A program made the translations under genes and the position numbers. The notes under the pieces are model-generated. The model searched no databases and was not told where the DNA came from. It saw nothing but the letters and a program-made list of their open reading frames with translations. Below, in pieces: positions 1-8,150 of a stretch of DNA of 64,000 bases. Each line of letters opens with the position of its first letter. The stretch's first letter is position 1. Origin of the DNA: a bacterium (lineage in GTDB: Bacteria; Chloroflexota; Dormibacteria; Dormibacterales; Dormibacteraceae); contig SCQL01000002.1 of assembly GCA_004299235.1 (NCBI GenBank), positions 124,001 to 188,000 on the forward strand. Direction: 5' to 3'.

Positions 1-1
1 C

Positions 2-556
2 CACCACAACTTCGTGATCGCCGTGCTGAACGATCTCTTCGGCATCCAGGCCCGAGGTGGATGCTCGTGCGCCGGGCCCTACGGGCATCGGCTGCTGGGC
101 ATCGACCTGGCGGCCTCGCAAGCATTCGGGTGCCTGGTGCTGGAGGGCTACGAAGGCATCAAGCCGGGATGGGCCCGCGTCAACTTCAACTATTTCATCC
201 CTGAATGGGAGTTCGATTTCATCCTTCAGGCGGTCGAAATGGTGGCTGACCAGGGCTGGCGGCTACTTCCGGATTACGCCTTCGATCCCCTGACAGGGCA
301 GTGGACTCACCGGCAGGGTCGGACCCAGGCGCCGGGTCTGCTGCGTCACCTCGATTACGCCGGCGGCAGGCCGTCCACCCGTTCCGGCGACCTCGAGATC
401 GAAGCGGCCGGCTACCTCGAGGAGGCACGCCGGATCCTGGGGCGGGCGCATACGGAGTCGAGTCCGGTCCCGGTCACGAACGTGGGCCCGGAGTTCGAGC
501 GCCTTCGCTGGTTCTGGCTGCCCCATGAGATCGAGGCGGCCGCGGCCGCGGGCTAG
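2..556 (+). CDS. Class V aminotransferase / cysteine desulfurase-like protein, C-terminal fragment
   Basis: The reading frame is already open at base 2, so the window cuts the gene and only about 184 C-terminal residues are seen. The piece carries the motif GGCSCAGPYGHRLLG, which corresponds to the cysteine-bearing loop near the end of SufS/Csd-type PLP enzymes, followed by the usual small C-terminal domain (VNFNYFIPEWEFDFIL). The lysine that binds PLP lies outside the window. Large class V aminotransferases of this kind are often annotated as selenocysteine lyase/cysteine desulfurase, but their true substrate is usually unknown. The next gene starts 113 bases downstream behind its own promoter, so this is probably a separate transcript. 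Confidence 0.75.
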   Translation, partial: HHNFVIAVLNDLFGIQARGGCSCAGPYGHRLLGIDLAASQAFGCLVLEGYEGIKPGWARVNFNYFIPEWEFDFILQAVEMVADQGWRLLPDYAFDPLTGQWTHRQGRTQAPGLLRHLDYAGGRPSTRSGDLEIEAAGYLEEARRILGRAHTESSPVPVTNVGPEFERLRWFWLPHEIEAAAAAG

Positions 557-562
557 GAACCG

Positions 563-576
563 ACCGAGCGCTCGGT
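563..576. promoter_or_regulatory. TetR-type perfect palindrome upstream of the hyu unit
   Basis: ACCGAGCGCTCGGT is a perfect 14-base palindrome. It ends on the first base of a good -35 box, so a bound protein would block RNA polymerase. The shape resembles operators of TetR-family repressors. No TetR gene is visible in this window, so the regulator would be elsewhere. Confidence 0.55.
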
Positions 577-604
577 AGACAAATCGCCCTTGAGCCGCTA
601 GAAT
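576..604 (+). promoter_or_regulatory. Sigma70-like promoter for the hyu unit
   Basis: TAGACA (576-581) and TAGAAT (599-604) each match the housekeeping consensus at five of six positions and are separated by exactly 17 bases. Transcription would start near 611, leaving a leader of about 60 bases before the ATG at 670, with AGAGGGG at 659-665 as ribosome binding site. Confidence 0.6.
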
Positions 605-669
605 GACGGTGTGACCGCGCGGCGGCTCGGGCCGGGCTGCGAAGTTCTTTTTATTGCAAGAGGGGTCAA

Positions 670-1794
670 ATGGGATCAATCGCTGTGTTCGGAGCCGCGG
701 GGCAGGTGGGTTCGGGGGTGCTGCGCACATTGGCGGCGGCTCCGGACGTGACCCGGCTTGACGCGTTCGACGTCAAGTCCGGGCCGCTCGAGATCGAGGC
801 CACCGACGCCGCCATGATCGCTGAGAAACTGCGCGCGCAGAGCCTGCAGATGGGCGTCGGTGTCGTCGACATGAGCGACGAGGAGCAGCTGGCTCAGACG
901 CTTGTCGACGCGCAGCCGGACGTCATCGTGCAGGCGGCCATTCCCCGCTCCTGGTACAGCTTCTCGCAGATCCTGTCGCCGGCGATGTGGCAGCGCGTCA
1001 ACACCGAGGTCCGGATGGGTCCCTGGCTCCCCCTCTTCCTCGTTCTGCCATTTCGGCTGATGCGTGCCCGCAAGCTGGCCGGCCTGACGACGCCGGTGGT
1101 TCAGATCTCCTATCCGGACGTCGTGAACGCGGTGCTGGGAGCCATGGGCATGGCTCCCGCATGTGGCGCTGGGAACTCGGAAAACATCGCGACTGTGATG
1201 CGTCTTGTGGCGGCACGGCGGCTGTGCCTGCCCACCAAGGACGTGACGGTCGCTCTCGTCGCGCACCACTTTCACGCCTGGTCCCTGGTTTCCCAGGAGG
1301 ATGATCATGAGCGCCGGGTCGAGCGGCCGTTTCGCTTCCGGATCCATGCCCACCAGGTGGATGTGACCGCCGACCTCGATACCCGGGACTTCTGGGCGGA
1401 GGTGAAGGGCCATTACCCCCACAAGCGCCCGCTTTTCGCGGCCACCTCGGCGGCCAAGAACGTGCTCCGGATTCTCCGCGACGATCGCTCCCTTTCCCAC
1501 GTCTCCTCCCCGGCCGGCCGCGGCGCCGGCTTCGACACCCGGCTGGGACGCAAAGGCGCGGAGGTTGTGCTGCCGCCCCAGATGTCCGAGGCTGAAGCCG
1601 ATGCGCTGATCGCCAAGGCTCAGGCGGGCGACGGCATCGAGCGCATCGAGGCTGGCGGCGCAGTCCGGTTCACAGACGTCGCCTACGAGGCGATGAAGGG
1701 CGTGCTCGGATACGACTGCCGTGTGCTGGCTCCCGACGAGATAGTCGGGCGCGCCGACGAGCTGGTGGCCCGGCTGGAATCGGCCCGGAAGTAA
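670..1794 (+). CDS. Rossmann-fold NAD(P)-binding protein of unknown function
   Basis: A 374-residue protein that opens with a dinucleotide-binding signature (VFGAAGQVGSGVL, residues 6-18; GxxGxxG at 8-14), as in saccharopine-dehydrogenase-like and related oxidoreductases. I recognise no substrate motif in the rest. AGAGGGG lies directly upstream of the ATG. It is the first gene of the unit with hyuA, hyuB and an amidase-like hydrolase, separated from hyuA by only 26 bases, so it probably acts in the same pathway, perhaps on a product such as an amino acid or imine. The specific role is not deducible from sequence alone. Confidence 0.6.
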   Translation: MGSIAVFGAAGQVGSGVLRTLAAAPDVTRLDAFDVKSGPLEIEATDAAMIAEKLRAQSLQMGVGVVDMSDEEQLAQTLVDAQPDVIVQAAIPRSWYSFSQILSPAMWQRVNTEVRMGPWLPLFLVLPFRLMRARKLAGLTTPVVQISYPDVVNAVLGAMGMAPACGAGNSENIATVMRLVAARRLCLPTKDVTVALVAHHFHAWSLVSQEDDHERRVERPFRFRIHAHQVDVTADLDTRDFWAEVKGHYPHKRPLFAATSAAKNVLRILRDDRSLSHVSSPAGRGAGFDTRLGRKGAEVVLPPQMSEAEADALIAKAQAGDGIERIEAGGAVRFTDVAYEAMKGVLGYDCRVLAPDEIVGRADELVARLESARK

Positions 1795-1820
1795 AGGTCG
1801 ATTCGGGCGAGCACGAAAGC

Positions 1821-3905
1821 ATGAAGAGGATTGGCGTGGACGTGGGCGGTACCTTCACCGACCTCGTCTACTGGGACGACCACAGCGGGCACCGCGTGGT
1901 CCACAAGGTCTCGACGACCACCGAGAACCCTGCCATGGGGACCGTGCAAGGCATCGTCGAGCTGTGCGAGCGGGCGGGGATCGAGCCTCGCGAAGTCGAC
2001 GTCGTCGTCCACGGAACCACCGTGGCGACCAACATCATCGTCCAGCGCTCAGGCGCCAAGGTGGGCCTGATCACGACCGAGGGCTTCCGCGACCTGCTGC
2101 ACATCGCCAGGAAGAAGCGGCCGCTCAACTTCTCCAGCTACCAGGACGTCCCCTGGCAGAAGTACCCGCTCGTCGAACGACGCCACCGGCTGACCGTTCG
2201 AGAACGCGTCACCGGGCCCAAGGGCGAGGTCCTCGAGCCCCTCGACATCGCCGGGGCCAGAGCCGCCGTACGGAAGTTGAAGGATGCCGGGGTGGAGAGC
2301 ATCGCGGTCTGCCTGCTGTTCAGCTTCCTCAACCCGAGGCACGAAACGGCCATCAGCGACCTGATCAAGGCGGAGTTCCCCGGCGCCTTCCTGTCGGTCA
2401 GCCACGAGGTGGTCCCCGTCTATCGGGAGTACGAGCGGTTCAGCACGACCGCCGTGAACGCCTACATCGGCCCGAAGACGGCTCGCTACGTCCGCGAGCT
2501 GGGCGATAGCGTCGCCGCCATCGGGATCGCCGGCGGTGTCCGCCTGATGACGTCGGCGGGCGGTGTGATCACCGCTCCGGCGGCGGCGGATTCCCCGGTC
2601 GTGCTCCTCATGTCCGGGCCCGCGGCCGGTCTCATGGCGGGAATCGAGGTCGGCCGGTCGGCCGGCGCCCGGGGTGTGATCACCCTCGACGTCGGCGGCA
2701 CGTCCTCCGATATCGGCGTGTCGCCCGACGGGCGGCTGAGGATGAAGCACCTGCTGGACACCAAGATCGGTGGCTACGACGTGATGGTGCCGATGCTCGA
2801 CGTAGAAACCGTCGGTGCCGGCGGCGGCAGCATCGCATCGGTCAACCCACAAGGCATCCTCGACGTCGGTCCTCGCTCGGCCGGCGCCCACCCGGGCCCG
2901 ATCTGTTATGGACGAGGGGGGACCGAACCGACCGTGACGGATGCGCTCGTGACGCTGGGCTGGCTGCGGCCGATCGGCCTCTTGGGAGGCAGGCTGAAGC
3001 TCGATGCCGGCGCCGCTCGAGCCGGAGTCGCTGAACGCGTCGCCGCACCGCTCGGCCTCGACGTGGTGGCGGCGGCACTCGGCATCCACGCGGTCTGCGC
3101 TCACAACATGGCCAACGCGATCGCTCAGCTGAGCGTCCGCAAGGGCCACGATCCGCGTGAGCTGGCCCTGGTCGCCCAGGGCGGCGCCGGCCCGGCATTC
3201 GCCTGCAGCGTGGGGAGAATCATCGGGATCGACCGGGTTCTGATCCCGACTCACCCGGGCATCGCCTCCGCATTCGGGCTTTTGAGCACCGATCTCCGCT
3301 ACGAGTTCGCTTCGACGTTCTGGGAGCTCGCCTCAGCCCTCGACCTCGACCGCTTGACGGCGAGCTTCCAACGCCTCCTGGAGCAGGCTCGACTGCGGCT
3401 CGCCGCGGACGGGCTCGGCGAGGGTGATACCGCTTTCGAGCTGTACGCGGACTGCAGGTATGCGGGCCAGGGCTATGAGCTGCGGGTCCCGGCGGAGCCA
3501 GGACCCTTCGACTCGACCTGGCTGGGTCGCCTGGTCGACAACTTCCATGAAGCTCATCAGCGCGCCTATCAACGCCGGTTCAGTGACTCTGATGTGCAGA
3601 TCGTGAACATCAGGGTGGTCGGCGTCGGCAAGATGGCGCCGCTGCAGATGCGTGACCTGCTGGCTGTGGCCCCGGATGGTGGCCCGCGACCTCAGGCGAT
3701 CGCTGAGACCATCGCTCACTTCGGCCCCGACGCCCAGCCCGTCCGGGTGCCGGTGTACGAGCGGGGCACCCTACGGCCGGGGGCTCGTCTGGACGGGCCG
3801 GCGATCGTCGAGCAGATGGACACCACGATCGTCATCGAGCCTGACTTCGAGGCGGCAGTCGATCATTCAGGCAGCCTCGTGCTGACACAGGTTGGTGACC
3901 AGTGA
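1821..3905 (+). CDS. hyuA: Hydantoinase/oxoprolinase A subunit (ATP-dependent)
   Basis: 694 residues, the normal length for HyuA-type subunits. The N-terminus has the sugar-kinase/actin-like phosphate loop GVDVGGTFTD (5-14), followed by HGTTVATN (64-71) and the second nucleotide-binding strand LDVGGTSSDIG in the middle. HyuA pairs with HyuB to open hydantoin or oxoproline rings in the cytoplasm, using ATP in the N-methylhydantoinase and 5-oxoprolinase branches. The stop overlaps the start of hyuB (GTGA), so the two chains are translationally coupled. Substrate is not readable from sequence; the amidase downstream favours N-methylhydantoin. Acetone carboxylase-type relatives share this fold but usually bring a third subunit, which is absent here. 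Confidence 0.88.
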   Translation: MKRIGVDVGGTFTDLVYWDDHSGHRVVHKVSTTTENPAMGTVQGIVELCERAGIEPREVDVVVHGTTVATNIIVQRSGAKVGLITTEGFRDLLHIARKKRPLNFSSYQDVPWQKYPLVERRHRLTVRERVTGPKGEVLEPLDIAGARAAVRKLKDAGVESIAVCLLFSFLNPRHETAISDLIKAEFPGAFLSVSHEVVPVYREYERFSTTAVNAYIGPKTARYVRELGDSVAAIGIAGGVRLMTSAGGVITAPAAADSPVVLLMSGPAAGLMAGIEVGRSAGARGVITLDVGGTSSDIGVSPDGRLRMKHLLDTKIGGYDVMVPMLDVETVGAGGGSIASVNPQGILDVGPRSAGAHPGPICYGRGGTEPTVTDALVTLGWLRPIGLLGGRLKLDAGAARAGVAERVAAPLGLDVVAAALGIHAVCAHNMANAIAQLSVRKGHDPRELALVAQGGAGPAFACSVGRIIGIDRVLIPTHPGIASAFGLLSTDLRYEFASTFWELASALDLDRLTASFQRLLEQARLRLAADGLGEGDTAFELYADCRYAGQGYELRVPAEPGPFDSTWLGRLVDNFHEAHQRAYQRRFSDSDVQIVNIRVVGVGKMAPLQMRDLLAVAPDGGPRPQAIAETIAHFGPDAQPVRVPVYERGTLRPGARLDGPAIVEQMDTTIVIEPDFEAAVDHSGSLVLTQVGDQ

Positions 3906-5743
3906 CCGAATACTCGGCAGACATGCCGCACAGCACCTCGCCCGGCCCTTACGTCGACCGCGGCTGGACTCCTGTGGCCGTTGATCCGATCACCCTGCGA
4001 GTCATGGGGGGCGCGCTGGTCTCGATCGCCAGGGAGATGGCACAGGTCCTCTATCGCATGGCCTACTCGAGTGTGATTCGTGAGTCCGAGGACCTCGGGG
4101 CGGGCCTGTTCGATCCCGAAGGGCGCGAGTTCTGCGAAAGCGATTCCACCCCGATGCACATCGGCAGCCTGCCCGCCTACATCCGCGGGGTCAACCGCAA
4201 GCTCAGAGGGCAGTACCAGCCGGGTGACGTGATCCTGCACAACCATCCCTATTACGGCGCCTCCCATTCGCCGGATTACGGCGTCCTGATACCCATGTTT
4301 TGGGAGGGCTGCCATATCGGCTTCGCGGGTTGCACGGGCCACCTGCTGGATGTCGGCGGCGCCACGCCGGGAATCAGCATCGAAGCGTTTGATGTGTTCG
4401 CCGAGGGCAAGCTGCTGGATGCGGTGCGGTTGGAGGCCGCCGGAGTCCGCAACCAGGAGCTTTTCGAGCACATCGTCGGTAACGTCCGGACGCCGGACAT
4501 GAATGCCGGAGACCTGGAGGCGATGATCTCCTGCTGCCGGTTGGGTGAGCGGCGATTCGCGGAGCTGCTGGGGCATTACGGCCATGACGTCGTGATGAGT
4601 GGGATCGAGACATGGATGGAGCGGTCTGAGCAGCGCCTGCGGGCGGCGATAGCGGAGATTCCCGATGGCGTGTATGCCGCGCCGACCGGATACCTGGACG
4701 ATGACGGCCGGAATCGCGGCCAGCCGCTGGCGATCGGGACCACGGTGACGATCCAAGGGTCAGAGCTGACCGTCGACCTGACGGGCAGCGCTCCCGAGGC
4801 CGCAACCGCTGTCAATTGTCCCTTCGAGGGCAGCGTGCTGCCGACGGCCAACTTCGCCGTCAGGACGCTGCTCCTCGACGAGGCGCTGAGCGACGATTTC
4901 ATCCCCCAGAACGACGGCATCTTCCGTCCGGTCCACGTGACCGCACCCCTCGGGACCATCTACAACCCGCGCTTCCCGCGAGCCTGCTCCGGTCGCTTCC
5001 CGCTGATCAACCGAATCCCCGACCAGATCAACCTGGCCCTCTCCGAAGTCCTCCCCCGGCAGATAACGGCCGGGAACTCGGCTTCTGTTCAGGGGGTCGC
5101 GTACGCCGGGTTCGACGGCGAAGCCGACCAATATTGGCTCTACATGGAGATCGGCGAGGGCTCCTATGGAGCGCGTCATGGGAAGGATGGACTTGACTCC
5201 ATCGACAACCTGATGGCCAACACGCGCAACAACCCGATCGAGGAGATAGAGATGCGCCTGCCGATTCGGTGCGAGCGTTACGAGCTTCGCGACCATCCGC
5301 CGGCTCCCGGCCGCTGGCGAGGTGGCCTGGGCAGCATTCGGCGGTGGCGATTCCTGGCCGATGCAACCGTCGGCGCCAACGGCGACAGCAGGCTGGACCG
5401 GCCGCGCGGAGTCTTTGGCGGCCACGACGGGTGGTCGGGGGCGCTGGTGAAGAATGAGGGTCGGCCCGACCGCGAGGACCTTCATGCCAAGTTCTCCGGC
5501 CTGCCCTTCCTTGCGGGGGACACGATCACCGTGGAGGTGCCCAGCGGCGCCGGTTACGGCGACCCCCGACAGCGCGACCCTGACGCGGTGCGGCGAGACG
5601 TGCTCGACGGGTACTACACCGTGAAGCAGGCGGAGGAGTTCTTCGGCGTGGTGATTCGACTCGACGGCGAAGCCGCGAGCCGGCGGGCCAAGGAGCCTGA
5701 GCCGGCGCGTGGCCTCGGTGCGGCCCAACCGAGCGGTGAGTAG
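3902..5743 (+). CDS. hyuB: Hydantoinase/oxoprolinase B subunit
   Basis: 613 residues with the typical opening DPITLRVMGGALVSIAREM and the following block on early termination of the ring substrate (MAYSSVIRESEDLGAGLFD). The C-terminal GAGYGDPRQRDPDAVRRDV is the family hallmark. It starts with GTG inside the hyuA stop codon. Together with HyuA it should form the ATP-dependent ring-opening enzyme. A 20-base gap separates it from the amidase-like hydrolase, which has its own strong ribosome binding site. Confidence 0.88.
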   Translation: MTEYSADMPHSTSPGPYVDRGWTPVAVDPITLRVMGGALVSIAREMAQVLYRMAYSSVIRESEDLGAGLFDPEGREFCESDSTPMHIGSLPAYIRGVNRKLRGQYQPGDVILHNHPYYGASHSPDYGVLIPMFWEGCHIGFAGCTGHLLDVGGATPGISIEAFDVFAEGKLLDAVRLEAAGVRNQELFEHIVGNVRTPDMNAGDLEAMISCCRLGERRFAELLGHYGHDVVMSGIETWMERSEQRLRAAIAEIPDGVYAAPTGYLDDDGRNRGQPLAIGTTVTIQGSELTVDLTGSAPEAATAVNCPFEGSVLPTANFAVRTLLLDEALSDDFIPQNDGIFRPVHVTAPLGTIYNPRFPRACSGRFPLINRIPDQINLALSEVLPRQITAGNSASVQGVAYAGFDGEADQYWLYMEIGEGSYGARHGKDGLDSIDNLMANTRNNPIEEIEMRLPIRCERYELRDHPPAPGRWRGGLGSIRRWRFLADATVGANGDSRLDRPRGVFGGHDGWSGALVKNEGRPDREDLHAKFSGLPFLAGDTITVEVPSGAGYGDPRQRDPDAVRRDVLDGYYTVKQAEEFFGVVIRLDGEAASRRAKEPEPARGLGAAQPSGE

Positions 5744-5763
5744 ATAGAGGAGGAAGTCGCCTT

Positions 5764-6405
5764 ATGGACTGGGAATCGACGGAGTTCGCGGAGGCGCACC
5801 GCAAGTATCGAGAGCGCGGCGTGGGCGCTCGTCTCGGCTTCGGGCGGGCGGCCGCCCTCATCATCGTCGACTTCCAGAAGGCCTACACGCGGAGCTGGCG
5901 CGCCGCCTCACTCGAACCCGTCGAGAACACGCGTCGCCTCCTCGACGCCGCGCGTGAGCTCGGATTGCCCGTGATCTTCACCCACGTGGGCTGGGACGCC
6001 GCCAAGCCCGACGCCGGCGTCTGGGGGATCAAGGCGCCCACGCTCCTCCAGATACAGGAGGGTACCGAAGCGTGCGAGATCGACCCGCTGATCGAACCCC
6101 TGCCTTCGGAGAAGGTGCTTTTAAAGCGCGTCCCCTCCGCGTTCTTCGGCAACACCCTCGCCGATGAGCTGCGCGCGGCAGGCGTCGACACCATCGTCGT
6201 CACCGGGACGAACACCAGCGATTGCGTGCGCGCGACCGTGGTCGACGGCCTCTCCCACGGCTTTCGGGTGATGGTGCCGCGCGACTGCGTGGCCGACCTG
6301 TCCCCGATGTCTGCGCGGGCTGCTCTCTTCGATATCGACACCAAGTACGGCGACGTGGTCACCGCCGATGAGGTGCTGGGCGGGTTCCGAGCTCTCCACC
6401 CGTAG
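5764..6405 (+). CDS. Isochorismatase-superfamily hydrolase, likely N-carbamoylsarcosine amidase
   Basis: 213 residues with the full catalytic triad of the superfamily: Asp36 in IIVDFQKAY, Lys121 in LLKRVPS and Cys154 in TGTNTSDCVRA. AGGAGGAAG at 5748-5756 sets the ATG. In the creatinine/methylhydantoin route, HyuAB yields N-carbamoylsarcosine and an enzyme of exactly this family releases CO2 and ammonia to give sarcosine; the gene order supports that assignment. Maleamate amidase or nicotinamidase are alternatives within the same fold. The 3' end overlaps the convergent bioD coding end by 47 bases. Confidence 0.72.
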   Translation: MDWESTEFAEAHRKYRERGVGARLGFGRAAALIIVDFQKAYTRSWRAASLEPVENTRRLLDAARELGLPVIFTHVGWDAAKPDAGVWGIKAPTLLQIQEGTEACEIDPLIEPLPSEKVLLKRVPSAFFGNTLADELRAAGVDTIVVTGTNTSDCVRATVVDGLSHGFRVMVPRDCVADLSPMSARAALFDIDTKYGDVVTADEVLGGFRALHP

Positions 6406-7048
6406 CGGTCCCGCCGGCCGCGGCCAGCACCAGCTCCGTCAGATCCGTGACTCGGGTGGCAACTTCAAGGCCGTCTTGATTCGCCAGCCACGAGCGGTTG
6501 GTCGCGTGGACTTCGTCGGTCGCCTCGAAGCGGTTGAGGAAGACCGTGACCGCCAGGCCACTTAGCCCGTCCAGGCTCGAGCGAACCGCGTGGATGGCGC
6601 CCAGGCCGGCGTCTGCCACAAGGATCACCCTGTCGGGCCGGATCGCTTGGGCCAGCGAGGCCGTGTCGCCGTCCGCGGCCAGCGGCGAGCGCACGCCGCC
6701 GGCGCCCTCGATCAGACCCACCTGAGCCGGTCCCCAGTCCAGTTCGGCGACGAGCTCGCCGATCGTGTAGGCCGGGCGTCCGAGGAGATGGGCCGCGATC
6801 GGCGGCGCCAGCGGCACCGGGTACCCGCGATGGCGCGGGCAAACCTCCTCAGCTTTGAGACCTGTCGCCCTGGCCAGCAGGTCGGCGTCGGTCTCCGCAT
6901 CGCCCTCGGCATACGACTGGACCGGCTTGCGCGCGGCGACGCTCAGGCCGCGCAGCCGCACCGCCTCCAACAGCCCCGCCCCGACCCAGGTCTTGCCGAC
7001 GCCGGTCCCGCATCCGGTGACCAGCAGGAGTAGTTCAGGCCGGGACAC
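6359..7048 (-). CDS. bioD: Dethiobiotin synthetase
   Basis: 229 residues. The ATP-binding loop GCGTGVGKTW sits near the N-terminus and is specific to BioD and close kin. It closes the ureido ring of dethiobiotin from diaminopelargonate, CO2 and ATP in the cytoplasm. The GTG start lies within the last codons of bioF (14-base overlap), placing it last in the leftward biotin run. Its 3' end overlaps the opposite-strand amidase gene, so neither gene has room for a terminator between them. Confidence 0.9.
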   Translation of the reverse strand: MSRPELLLLVTGCGTGVGKTWVGAGLLEAVRLRGLSVAARKPVQSYAEGDAETDADLLARATGLKAEEVCPRHRGYPVPLAPPIAAHLLGRPAYTIGELVAELDWGPAQVGLIEGAGGVRSPLAADGDTASLAQAIRPDRVILVADAGLGAIHAVRSSLDGLSGLAVTVFLNRFEATDEVHATNRSWLANQDGLEVATRVTDLTELVLAAAGGTATGGELGTRPAPHRR

Positions 7049-8150
7049 GCAGCGTTCTCAGTTGGCCGAGCGCCGGCAGGAGTCGATCCAGCTGATCGTC
7101 GGTGTGAGCGGCACTGAGGCTCAGGCGAAGCCTCGAGGTGGCGGCGGGCACGGTCGGCGGCCGGATCGCCGGCACCAGGAAGCCGAGCTCCAGGAGAAGT
7201 CGAGAGGCCTTCAGAGCTGCTGATTCCTCGCCCATCACGAAAGACACGATCGGCGAGGGGTGACCGGGCTTCACCCGCTCGACCAACGTCCGCAGACGCC
7301 GCCGCAGCGACTCACCCTCCGGGGAGCGGACGATGCGCAGCGCGGCCAGCGCGGCCGCGGCGGCGGCGGGGGGCGGGGCGGTGGTGAAGATGAACGGCCG
7401 GGCGCGGTTGACCAGGAGCTGGATCAGCGACGCCGGGCCGGCGACGAAGCCGCCGAGGGAGCCAAGGGTCTTGGAGAGCGTGCCCACACGCAGAACCAGC
7501 CCACCGTCGAGGTCCGGCGCGTCGCCGATCACCTGGTGCGCCTCGTCGATGACCAGGAGGGCGCCGGCGCGGCGGCAGAGTCGCGCCAGCTCGGCGATGG
7601 GAGCGACGTCGCCATCCATGGAGAAGACGGCTTCGGTGACCACGATGGTCCGCGGCCCCGGCCCCATCCGCGACTCGAGGTCATCAAGGTCGAGGTGCCG
7701 GAAGACCTGAACCTCGGCCCTGCTCAGGCGGCAGCCGTCAACGATCGAAGCATGGTTGAGGGCATCGCTGCAGATGCGGACACCGGGCCCGGCAAGGGCG
7801 GTGAGCACGCCGAGGTTGGTCGCATAGCCGGTCGGGAAGATGAGAGCGGCCTCGCAACCCTTCCAGGCGGCGAGCTCGCGCTCGAGCTGGGAGTGGACCG
7901 GGCGCGAGCCGACGACCAGCCGGGCCGAGCCGGCGCCGCAGCCCCAGCGCTCGAGTGCCTCGTGGGCCGCGGCCAGAACGGCGGGATGCAGGCTGAGCCC
8001 GAGGTAATCGTTGGAGGCGAAAGACACGACGTGGCGCCCGCCGGCCAGCCTCCCGACCGGGCCCTGGGCGTCGAAATCCCGGACCTCCCGCCACCGGTCG
8101 AGCGCTTGGATGGCGGCGCGCTCCTCCTCCGCCCATTCCAGCCAGCTCAG
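7035..8150 (-). CDS. bioF: 8-amino-7-oxononanoate synthase, apparently starting with CTG
   Basis: PLP-dependent enzyme that condenses pimeloyl thioester with alanine. The family motif SFASNDYLGL and the PLP lysine block GTLSKTLGSLGGF are clear. The first ATG/GTG/TTG in frame is the GTG at 8027, which would remove about 41 residues that look genuine (WLEWAEEERAAIQALDRWRE, then VRDFDAQGPVGRLAGGR) and belong to the usual N-terminal arm. No ATG, GTG or TTG precedes that point in frame. A CTG at 8150-8148 overlaps the bioA stop as CTGA, like the other junctions of this operon, and has GAGG ten bases upstream. From CTG the protein is 371 residues, close to family length (about 385). Confidence 0.85.
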   Translation of the reverse strand: MSWLEWAEEERAAIQALDRWREVRDFDAQGPVGRLAGGRHVVSFASNDYLGLSLHPAVLAAAHEALERWGCGAGSARLVVGSRPVHSQLERELAAWKGCEAALIFPTGYATNLGVLTALAGPGVRICSDALNHASIVDGCRLSRAEVQVFRHLDLDDLESRMGPGPRTIVVTEAVFSMDGDVAPIAELARLCRRAGALLVIDEAHQVIGDAPDLDGGLVLRVGTLSKTLGSLGGFVAGPASLIQLLVNRARPFIFTTAPPPAAAAAALAALRIVRSPEGESLRRRLRTLVERVKPGHPSPIVSFVMGEESAALKASRLLLELGFLVPAIRPPTVPAATSRLRLSLSAAHTDDQLDRLLPALGQLRTLRVPA

